A stretch of DNA of 63,414 nucleotides, taken from NCBI GenBank assembly GCA_016280445.1, contig JAEEGS010000004.1, positions 1 to 63,414 of the forward strand, given 5' to 3'. Positions within the stretch are counted from its first letter, which is position 1; the number at the start of each line of letters is the position of its first letter. Made by a program: the position numbers and the translations under genes. The notes below the pieces were generated by a model. That model saw only the letters and a list, made by a program, of their open reading frames with translations, did not search any database and was not told where the DNA came from. This DNA is from Bacteroidaceae bacterium (GTDB taxonomy: Bacteria > Bacteroidota > Bacteroidia > Bacteroidales > Bacteroidaceae). Shown here in pieces: positions 14,807-22,414 of the stretch.

Positions 14807-17434
14807 ATGAAAACAATCCGAAGAAGACTGTGTGCGTTGATGTGGATGCTGATGGTGGGTGCCATGATGTGCACCTGGGCATCGCCGTGGGTGGATGTGG
14901 CAGGCCTGAAGAAACGTAAGAAAGGGAAAGAGACGACGACAGCGTCGGCTCCCTCGCGCTACAAGACATTGACGGGGCGCGACTCGTTGGCTTTGCAAGG
15001 TGTGATGAACGTGGTGCAGAAGGGCGACACCGTCTATCTGGAGATTCCGACCGCCCTGATGGGACGTGCCTTTCTCGTGTCGAACAAGTTGCAGCAGGTG
15101 CCTTCCGAACTGAACGATGCCGCTGCCAACAAGGGCATGAACTACGAGAACCAGATGGTGCGCTTCGAGTGGGACAAGCAGGCCGGACAGGTGCGCATGC
15201 GCCAGCAGCGTGTCACGCCTCATGTGGATCGCGCGGCACGCATGGCGAAGTCGGTGACCGACAACTACATCGACCCGGTGCTGGCCACGATGAAGGTGGA
15301 AGCCGTGTCGAAGGACTCGGCCAGTGTCCTCTTCAAGGTGAACGACCTCTTCAACGGCAAGAAGAACATCCTGAACGACGTGTTCAACGCCATCAACATA
15401 GGCACCTCGCCGGTGGCTGAACTCTCGCGCATCCTGAGCGTGAAGAGTTACGAGCGAAGCGTGGTGGCACACTCCGAACTGACCACCCGTGTGACGGAAG
15501 GCAACTCGAAGGTGAACGTCACCGTCGTGGTGAGCACCGCCATCCTGCTGCTGCCCGACGAGCCGATGCGCACCCGCAAGGAGGACTGGCGTGTGGGCTA
15601 CTTCACCGAGGAGGTCAAGTGCTACGACGACCGTCAGCAGCACGTGGAGAACGAACGCTACATCACGCGCTGGCGTCTCGTGCCGAAAGACACCGTGGCC
15701 TACATGCGTGGCGAACTGGTGGAGCCTGTCAAGCCCATCACCTTCTATATCGGTGCCGCTGTGCCCGAGCATCTTCGTCCCTACATCACCCGAGGCATCC
15801 TCGACTGGAACCGCGCCTTCGAACTGGCGGGCTTCAAGAATGCCCTGCAAGTGGTGGAGGCCGACGACACGCTCGATGTGGACGGCGACGACATGCGCTA
15901 CTCCGTCATCACTTATGTGGCATCGGAGAAAGCCAACGCCATGGGACCCTCGACCAACGACCCCCGCACGGGTGAGATACTGGAGGCCGATGTCATCTGG
16001 TGGCACAATGTGCAGTCGCTCATCAGCGAGTGGATTCGGGTGCAGACCTCAGCGGTTGACCCCCGTGCCCGCACCGCTGTCTTGCCCGACGAACTCATTG
16101 GCGATGCCGTGCGCTTCGTTGCCTGCCACGAGGTGGGACACTCGCTCGGTTTGCGCCACAACATGATGGCCTCCACGGCCTATCCGACCGACTCTCTCCG
16201 CTCGGCCACGTTCACCGCCAGAATGGGCGGCACCTCGGCCAGCATCATGGACTATGCCCGTTTCAACTACGTGGCTCAGCCCGGCGACGGCGTGACTGTC
16301 ATGTCGCCCGGCATCGGCCCTTATGACCTCATGGCCATCGAGTGGGGCTACCGCTGGTATCCCGCCGGAACCGACGAGGAAAAGGAACTGGAAGCCTTCT
16401 TGCAGAAGCACCAGGGCCGCGAATACCGTTACAGCGAAACCCAGCCGAAGCGCACAGCGGTGGACCCGCGCGCCCTCTCTGAAGACTTGGGAGACGACCC
16501 CATCCGCTCGGCCAACCTCGGCATCGAGAACCTGAAGCGCGTCATGCCGCACCTGGTGGACTGGACGCTCAACGGGAAGGAGGGACAGAACTACGACGAG
16601 GCTGCGTCGCTCTACTCGGCCGTCATCTACCAGTGGAACCTCTACCTCTATCATGTCATGGCCAATGTGGGCGGTGTCGAAATGGAACGTCCCACGGTAG
16701 CATGGCGCTATCAGTCCGACCGTCAGGCTTACCGCCACACGGAGAAGAGCCGTCAGCGCGCCGCCGTGCAGTTCTTGATAGACAACGTGCTCTGCTTCCC
16801 CAAGTGGCTCTTCGGCACGTCCATCGCTCAGCAGGTGTATCCGCTGCGCAACACGCCGTCGGGCATGACCGAGCAACTGCCCGCCATGCTGCTGAAGAAC
16901 CAGCAGAACTACATCCTTTGGGATCTCTTGGCCAACGAGCGCATCATCCGCATGTATGAAAACGAGTTCCAGAACGGCTCCGCGGCCTTCACCGCTGTTG
17001 AGATGATGGACATGCTCCATCGCTCCATCTTCGGCAAGAGCGAGGCTGGTCAGCGACTCGATGTGGCGGAGCGAAGCCTGCAGAAGAGCATGGTGGATGC
17101 CCTCATCACCGCCGCTGCCGAGTCCGAAGGCGTGAAAATCAACAAAAACCTGCATCAGCAGGAGATGAACTCACAAACCCTGAGTCAGCAGCACCTGATG
17201 CTGCCTTGCGAAAGTGCCGAGGCTCCCATGGTGGCCTCTTCCCGTCCGCGCATCCTCGATGTGACCAACACGCAGGTGACCCGCAACAGCGATGCCATCA
17301 GCCTCAAGCGTGGCGAACTCATGCGCATCCTCCGTCTCTGCAAGGCCAAGCGCACCACGGGCGACACCGCCACGCAGATGCACTACGACGACCTTGCCCT
17401 CCGCATCCAAACAGCGCTGGGACTGGATAAATAA
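14807..17434 (+). CDS. Zinc-dependent metalloprotease (DUF4953/DUF5117 type), exported
   Basis: The 875-residue product has a signal peptide (MKTIRRRLCALMWMLMVGAM). At about residues 444-456 it carries HEVGHSLGLRHNM, the HExxHxxGxxH zinc motif of metzincins, with SIMDYARF shortly after as the likely Met-turn. The surrounding order matches large Bacteroidetes metalloproteases with DUF5118, DUF5117 and DUF4953 regions, whose usual length is 800-900 residues. The upstream part (about 40-380) holds the beta-rich domains, including PITFYIGAAVPEHLRPYI. It should act in the periplasm or at the cell surface. SusC and SusD genes follow on the same strand, so it probably cuts proteins or peptides for uptake by that pair. 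Confidence 0.9.
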   Translation: MKTIRRRLCALMWMLMVGAMMCTWASPWVDVAGLKKRKKGKETTTASAPSRYKTLTGRDSLALQGVMNVVQKGDTVYLEIPTALMGRAFLVSNKLQQVPSELNDAAANKGMNYENQMVRFEWDKQAGQVRMRQQRVTPHVDRAARMAKSVTDNYIDPVLATMKVEAVSKDSASVLFKVNDLFNGKKNILNDVFNAINIGTSPVAELSRILSVKSYERSVVAHSELTTRVTEGNSKVNVTVVVSTAILLLPDEPMRTRKEDWRVGYFTEEVKCYDDRQQHVENERYITRWRLVPKDTVAYMRGELVEPVKPITFYIGAAVPEHLRPYITRGILDWNRAFELAGFKNALQVVEADDTLDVDGDDMRYSVITYVASEKANAMGPSTNDPRTGEILEADVIWWHNVQSLISEWIRVQTSAVDPRARTAVLPDELIGDAVRFVACHEVGHSLGLRHNMMASTAYPTDSLRSATFTARMGGTSASIMDYARFNYVAQPGDGVTVMSPGIGPYDLMAIEWGYRWYPAGTDEEKELEAFLQKHQGREYRYSETQPKRTAVDPRALSEDLGDDPIRSANLGIENLKRVMPHLVDWTLNGKEGQNYDEAASLYSAVIYQWNLYLYHVMANVGGVEMERPTVAWRYQSDRQAYRHTEKSRQRAAVQFLIDNVLCFPKWLFGTSIAQQVYPLRNTPSGMTEQLPAMLLKNQQNYILWDLLANERIIRMYENEFQNGSAAFTAVEMMDMLHRSIFGKSEAGQRLDVAERSLQKSMVDALITAAAESEGVKINKNLHQQEMNSQTLSQQHLMLPCESAEAPMVASSRPRILDVTNTQVTRNSDAISLKRGELMRILRLCKAKRTTGDTATQMHYDDLALRIQTALGLDK

Positions 17435-17449
17435 AAAAATCGGAGCAAT

Positions 17450-17499
17450 CAGACTACTCAGATTACTCTGAAATACTCCGATTAACTCCGACTATTCCG
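17450..17499 (+). repeat. 9-10-bp phased array, core ACTCCG, between the metalloprotease and susC genes
   Basis: ACTCAG (17456), ACTCTG (17465), ACTCCG (17475), ACTCCG (17485) and ATTCCG (17494) repeat every 9-10 bp with A/T-rich spacers. It lies between the stop at 17434 and the susC start at 17516. CGGAGCAATC at 17441 can pair with part of it, and is also present in the terminator after nrdG. Confidence 0.8.
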
Positions 17500-17515
17500 A
17501 TAAACAATAAATTCT

Positions 17516-20500
17516 ATGAGAAGACTATCGATATCCGCACTACTGACGCTCTTCTGCGTCATGTTTGCTTGGGCACAGGAACGCACCATCACCGGCCGCG
17601 TGCTGGATGGTGACCTGTCAGGTGAGCCACTCGTTGGAGCCACCATTGTGGTGGATGGTGCCAAAGTGGCACAAGGCGCAGTGACCGACCTCAACGGACG
17701 CTACACCATCACCGTCGACCAGTACGTGAAGAAACTGGTGGTGAAGTATATGGGCTACGAGCCGCAGACCATCACGCTGAAGTCAGGCAAGGACAAGTAT
17801 GACGTGACGCTCTACGCCTCCTCACGCGGACTGGGCGAGGTCATCGTGACGGGTTATCAGCAGATTGACCGCCGCAAACTCACGGCTGCCGTGTCGCAGG
17901 TGAACATCAGCGACGAGACCGTCGGTGCGGTGAAGAACATCGACCAGGCACTGGCCGGACAGGTGGCAGGTCTTTCCACCGTCGCTGCTTCGGGAGCACC
18001 AGGTGCACCGGTGAAGATACGAATCCGCGGTACCTCCAGCATCAACGGTGTGCAGGAGCCGCTTTGGGTGCTCGACGGCATCCCGATGGAGGGCAATGAG
18101 ATTCCCGCCATCGACAATCTGAACGATATCGACGACATCTACCAGACCAGCATCGCGGGTCTGAATCCTTCCGACATCGAAAACATCACCGTGCTGAAAG
18201 ACGCGGCAGCTACGGCCATCTATGGTGCCAGAGCCGCCAACGGTGTCATCGTCATCACCACCAAGAAGGGTAAGGCAGGACGTCCGGTGGTCAACGTCTC
18301 CACCAAGTTGACCTACACTCCCCGTGCCAGCATCTCCCGTCTGAACCTGCTCAATGCCAACGAGAAGGTGGACCTCGAACTGGGACTCCTGGGCAGTGGC
18401 TACACCTACCGCGAACACAAGGGTGGGGTGGCCAACATCCTCGATGAATTGGGCGAGTTCAACACTTTCAAGACAGGCGGATGGGAGGCACTCTCGACCG
18501 AGGCTCAGCAGCGCATCAACCGTCTCAGAAGCATCAACACCAACTGGAACGACATCCTGTTCCGCAACGTGTTCAACCAGGAGTATAACGTGAGCATCAG
18601 CGGTGGCAACGAGAAGGCGCACTACTACGCTTCGGGCGGCTACTACGAGGAGCAGGGAACCGTGAGGGGTGTGAAGAACAACCGCTTCAACATGACGCTG
18701 AAGTCGGACTTCCAACTCAATAAGATACTCAACATCGGCGTCTCTCTCTTCGCCAACCAGCGCAAGCAGCAGAGTTACATGACCGACGCGGGCGGCTTCA
18801 CCAACCCGGTGTACTACTCGCGCATGGCCAACGCCTACTTCGAGCCATACGACGCCGACGGCTACTACAACTACGATACCAACGTGCAGGGTCGTGAGAG
18901 CGAGGCACCCGACTTCAACATCTTCGAAGAGCGTGCCAACACCTCGAAGAAGCGCACCGACCGCTCCTTCATGGGCATTGTCGATGCCACCTTCAAGTTC
19001 ACTTCCTCGCTGAAACTCACCACCCAGTTTGGCTTGCAGCACGACAACTACACCCTCAAGCGCTATGCCGGACACAACTCCTACGCCATGCGAAAGGCCA
19101 AGGAGTATGCCACCTACATGGTGAACGGCACCCAGCAGAGCATCTTCCCCGACGGCGGCATGAAGAAGCAGACCGAGGGCAAGACCGACCAGTGGACCTG
19201 GAAGGCCATGCTGGAATGGGACAAGCGTTTCAACGAGGTGCACGACGTGGAACTTATGGGCGGTACCGAGGTTCGCCACGTGGAGTCTGAACTGCTCACC
19301 TCCACGGCCTATGGCTACGACGACCGCACTCTGACCACACAGCCTGTCATCTTCCCCTCCGAGAGCATCGGCCAACGCTATCCGCTGCATGAGGAGAGCC
19401 ATCAGGAGAACGCCTATGTGTCATGGTTCGCCACGGGTTCCTACACCTATCTGTATCGCTACACGCTCGGTGCATCCGTCCGTTTCGACGGCAGCGACGT
19501 GTTTGGCGTGGCGAAGAAATACCGCTACCTGCCTCTCTACTCCTTCAGTGCGCTGTGGAGAGCCAAGGAAGAGAAGTTCCTGAAGGAGGCGGCATGGCTG
19601 TCCACCCTCAACCTCCGTGCTTCCTACGGTTTGCAGGGTAACATCGACAAAAACACGTCGCCTTATCTGATAGGCACGTTCAACAAACTCTCCGTCCTGC
19701 CCGGCAATGTTGAGACTGTCATCTCGGCAGAGACGGCACCGAACCCCAACCTGAAGTGGGAGAAGACGAAGAACGTCAACGTGGGTCTCGACTTCGGACT
19801 GCTCGACGACCGCATCCGTCTGACGGTGGACTACTACTACCGTCGCTCCACCGACCTCATCTCTTCGCGCCAACTGCCGTTGGAGACAGGCTTTGCCATG
19901 ACCACCATCAACTGGGCATCGATGGAGAACCGCGGTTGGGAGTTTGCCCTCAACACACGCAACATCACCACCAAGAACTTCAACTGGACCACCAGTCTGA
20001 ACTTGGGTCTGAACAAGAACAAGATACTCAACGAGACCGTGGCGGAGAACTCCACGTATCCCTCTCGTGAAGGCTATCCTGTGGGTGCCATCTTCGCCTA
20101 CCGGACGGCTGGCGTCGATGCCGACGGCTATCCTCTCTTCCGTGCCAAGGACGGCTCGGTGAAGACCGCCGAGGAGTTCTTCAAACTGAACCGCTTCGGA
20201 GCCAGCACCCTCACCGCTGAGGAGCAGCGAGGTCTCTACACCTACATAGGCACCGACGAACCGAAGGTGTCGGGCGGTTTCATCAACACTTTCGAGTATA
20301 AGGACTGGCAACTCAGCCTGAACTTCATGTTCAACCTCGGCATGAAGGTGCGCGTGCAGCCCAGTTACTCGCCCACCTACTTCGACCGTGGCCTGAACAC
20401 TAACCACGACATTCTGCATCGTTGGGTGGTGGATGCTTCCGGAGAATCCGGATTATCTGGAGATGCCGGAACTTCTGGAAACTCCGGAGTTTCCGGGATA

Positions 20501-20839
20501 GCCGGCACTTCGGCCGCTTATCCTGCGCTGCTGGTGAACACCGCCGCACGTGCCGGAGCCTACACGCACTTCTCCGAGTATCAGACTTTCTCCATGCTCG
20601 ATGTGTGGGTGCGCAGTCGCAATTACTGCCGCTTGCAGAGTGTCCGCCTCGGCTACCGCATCCCCAAGAAGGTGCTTCAGCCCATTGGCATCACTTCGGC
20701 CAGCCTCTCGCTCGAAGGGCGTAACCTCCTCGTCTTCGGCAGCAGTTACCGCAACTACCTCGACCCAGAGACCATGGGCAACCCCTACGCACAGCCCATC
20801 CCCAAGAGTTTCATCTTTGGAATCAATGTGAACTTCTAA
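17516..20839 (+). CDS. SusC/RagA-family TonB-dependent outer-membrane transporter with a Gly-X-Y insert
   Basis: The 1107-residue product has a signal peptide, a CarboxypepD_reg-like domain (about residues 24-100: ITGRVLDGDLSGEPLVGATI, TDLNGRYTITV). A plug domain follows (about 110-250) with VIVTGYQ, IRIRGTSSINGVQEPLWVLD, SDIENITVLKDAAATAIYGA and RAANGVIVITTKKGK. The remainder is the 22-strand barrel, ending in the aromatic F-G-I-N-V-N-F. It imports nutrients with SusD as lid; the upstream metalloprotease suggests peptides. Unusual is a collagen-like run of eight Gly-X-Y triplets (about residues 975-998) encoded by 9-bp DNA repeats (20438-20509), close to the end of the barrel. It is probably in an extracellular loop. 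Confidence 0.95.
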   Translation: MRRLSISALLTLFCVMFAWAQERTITGRVLDGDLSGEPLVGATIVVDGAKVAQGAVTDLNGRYTITVDQYVKKLVVKYMGYEPQTITLKSGKDKYDVTLYASSRGLGEVIVTGYQQIDRRKLTAAVSQVNISDETVGAVKNIDQALAGQVAGLSTVAASGAPGAPVKIRIRGTSSINGVQEPLWVLDGIPMEGNEIPAIDNLNDIDDIYQTSIAGLNPSDIENITVLKDAAATAIYGARAANGVIVITTKKGKAGRPVVNVSTKLTYTPRASISRLNLLNANEKVDLELGLLGSGYTYREHKGGVANILDELGEFNTFKTGGWEALSTEAQQRINRLRSINTNWNDILFRNVFNQEYNVSISGGNEKAHYYASGGYYEEQGTVRGVKNNRFNMTLKSDFQLNKILNIGVSLFANQRKQQSYMTDAGGFTNPVYYSRMANAYFEPYDADGYYNYDTNVQGRESEAPDFNIFEERANTSKKRTDRSFMGIVDATFKFTSSLKLTTQFGLQHDNYTLKRYAGHNSYAMRKAKEYATYMVNGTQQSIFPDGGMKKQTEGKTDQWTWKAMLEWDKRFNEVHDVELMGGTEVRHVESELLTSTAYGYDDRTLTTQPVIFPSESIGQRYPLHEESHQENAYVSWFATGSYTYLYRYTLGASVRFDGSDVFGVAKKYRYLPLYSFSALWRAKEEKFLKEAAWLSTLNLRASYGLQGNIDKNTSPYLIGTFNKLSVLPGNVETVISAETAPNPNLKWEKTKNVNVGLDFGLLDDRIRLTVDYYYRRSTDLISSRQLPLETGFAMTTINWASMENRGWEFALNTRNITTKNFNWTTSLNLGLNKNKILNETVAENSTYPSREGYPVGAIFAYRTAGVDADGYPLFRAKDGSVKTAEEFFKLNRFGASTLTAEEQRGLYTYIGTDEPKVSGGFINTFEYKDWQLSLNFMFNLGMKVRVQPSYSPTYFDRGLNTNHDILHRWVVDASGESGLSGDAGTSGNSGVSGIAGTSAAYPALLVNTAARAGAYTHFSEYQTFSMLDVWVRSRNYCRLQSVRLGYRIPKKVLQPIGITSASLSLEGRNLLVFGSSYRNYLDPETMGNPYAQPIPKSFIFGINVNF
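20438..20509 (+). repeat. In-frame 9-bp array inside susC, core TCCGGA
   Basis: Eight units of a TCCGGA-like core (TCTGGA, GCCGGA, TCCGGG, GCCGGC variants) plus three variable bases, at 20438, 20447, 20456, 20465, 20474, 20483, 20492 and 20501. The period is exactly 9, so the frame is kept and each unit encodes (S/A)-G-X, giving a collagen-like G-X-S run. Confidence 0.9.
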
Positions 20840-20848
20840 TAAGATATC

Positions 20849-20902
20849 CTAGAGATTCTAGGCAGTCCTAGGCAATCCTAGGGAAACCCGGGAAATTCTA
20901 GA
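20849..20902 (+). repeat. 10-bp phased array, core CTAGG, between susC and susD
   Basis: CTAGA (20849), CTAGG (20858, 20868, 20878), CCGGG (20888) and CTAGA (20898), with 5-bp spacers, repeat every 10 bp (the first step is 9). It lies between the susC stop (20839) and the susD start (20923). Confidence 0.88.
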
Positions 20903-20922
20903 AACCTCAAAAACCACCGACA

Positions 20923-22290
20923 ATGAAAAGAAACACCATCATACTCACTGTAGCCCTCTTCGCACTGGCGGCCTTCACGCTCACCTCGTGCGACTCCTTC
21001 CTCGACATCACGCCTACGGGCAAGGTCATCGCCAAGACAGGGGAGGAGTATCGCGCACTGCTCACTTACGAGTACAAATACTTCCCCAAGGACCGCTACA
21101 TGACCACGGTGCGCACTGACGAAGTGCTCATTGATGCGAAGAGCACCTCGAGCACCGACCGCGACGCCTATCTCGACCTGTGGCGATGGAAGGACGAGGA
21201 CCCTTCGCCCACCACGAGTTATTTCTCCTGGCGTGGCTACTACCACAACATCTACATTGCCAACTACATCATTGAGCATCAGAAAGAAATCAGCGAGGCC
21301 ACCCGCAAGGAGGTGGAGCAACTGGTGGGCGAGAGTTACATGATGCGTGCCTATGCCCACTTCCTGCTCGTGAACCTCTATGCCGAGCCTTACACCCACT
21401 GCGACCCTGCCACCACGCGGGGTGTGCCGATGCTGCTGAAGGCCGACGTGAATGCCATTCCGGGCAGCAGTTCCGTGAAGGCCATCTACGACCAGGTGCT
21501 CAGCGACCTCGACGAGGCTGAGAAGCACCTCAATGTGGACACGTGGAAGGCTGGTGAGAACTACCGCTTTAACACTACGAGCGTGCAGGCGTTGCGTGCA
21601 CGTACCTACTTATATATGGGCAAGTGGCAGGAGGCGCTCGAGGCTGCCAAGGCAGTGCTGGAGGCGCAGGACGCACTGGTGGACCTCAACTTAACCACGG
21701 CCACCCTGCCCAACAGTTACAAGTCGGCGGAGAGCATCTGTGCGCTGGAGAAGTTCAGCAGCAATCTCTTCACCGTCATCAACCGTGTGGATCCCACGTT
21801 CTATGCGCTTTACCGTACGGACGACCTGCGTCGCACGAAGTTCTACAAGCGTGCCAGCATCAGCGTCACCAATCTCACGAAGGGTGGGGACGATGAGTTC
21901 TCCTGCTCCTTCCGCACGTCGGAGGCTTATCTGACGGCAGCCGAGTGTGCCGTGCGTCTGGCCACCAGCGATGCCGAGTGTGCCACGGCGGTGGAGACCT
22001 ACCTCATGCCGCTGCTCCGCAAGCGTCTCAAGGCGACGGCTGTGACCACCGCCACCAACCTGATGGCTGACATGAACCAGGAGCAACTCATTCAGGAGAT
22101 TCTCGACGAGCGTGCCCGCGAACTGGCTTTCGAGGGTCACCGCTGGTACGACCTGCGCCGCACCACGCAGCCGGCGCTCACCCGCACCTACAACGACGAG
22201 ACCTTCACGCTCACGCCGGAGAAGTACACGATGCGCTTCCCCACCGAGGCTGTAGAGGCGAACCCGGAGATTGAGAGGTGGGAAAAGTAG
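20923..22290 (+). CDS. SusD/RagB-family nutrient-binding outer-membrane lipoprotein
   Basis: The 455-residue product has a lipoprotein signal (FTLTSC, Cys23) followed by DSFLDITPTGKVIAKTGEEY, the usual start of SusD. TPR-like helices carry GESYMMRAYAHFLLVNLYAE and TSVQALRARTYLYMGKWQEA. The C-terminal ILDERARELAFEGHRWYDLR is the SusD signature. It is the surface lid of the SusC transporter. It is 83 bp downstream of susC, with a 10-bp phased array between them. The family is certain; the substrate (peptide rather than glycan) is inferred from the upstream metalloprotease and the lack of any glycoside hydrolase nearby. Confidence 0.95.
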   Translation: MKRNTIILTVALFALAAFTLTSCDSFLDITPTGKVIAKTGEEYRALLTYEYKYFPKDRYMTTVRTDEVLIDAKSTSSTDRDAYLDLWRWKDEDPSPTTSYFSWRGYYHNIYIANYIIEHQKEISEATRKEVEQLVGESYMMRAYAHFLLVNLYAEPYTHCDPATTRGVPMLLKADVNAIPGSSSVKAIYDQVLSDLDEAEKHLNVDTWKAGENYRFNTTSVQALRARTYLYMGKWQEALEAAKAVLEAQDALVDLNLTTATLPNSYKSAESICALEKFSSNLFTVINRVDPTFYALYRTDDLRRTKFYKRASISVTNLTKGGDDEFSCSFRTSEAYLTAAECAVRLATSDAECATAVETYLMPLLRKRLKATAVTTATNLMADMNQEQLIQEILDERARELAFEGHRWYDLRRTTQPALTRTYNDETFTLTPEKYTMRFPTEAVEANPEIERWEK

Positions 22291-22414
22291 TGCAAAGATA
22301 CAACATTGCCGTTCGCTCTTTGTGCGTGACGATACGTTGAATGTGCCGAAAGGCGATGTGAACAAAGAATAAAAATTAAAGTCAAAATATTATTAACCTT
22401 TAAAATGTGAAATT

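Noticed and set aside
15900-16176. Long opposite-strand frames across the metalloprotease, SusC and other large genes
   Set aside because: They mirror strong genes of high GC third positions and have no signal, family match or spacing of their own.
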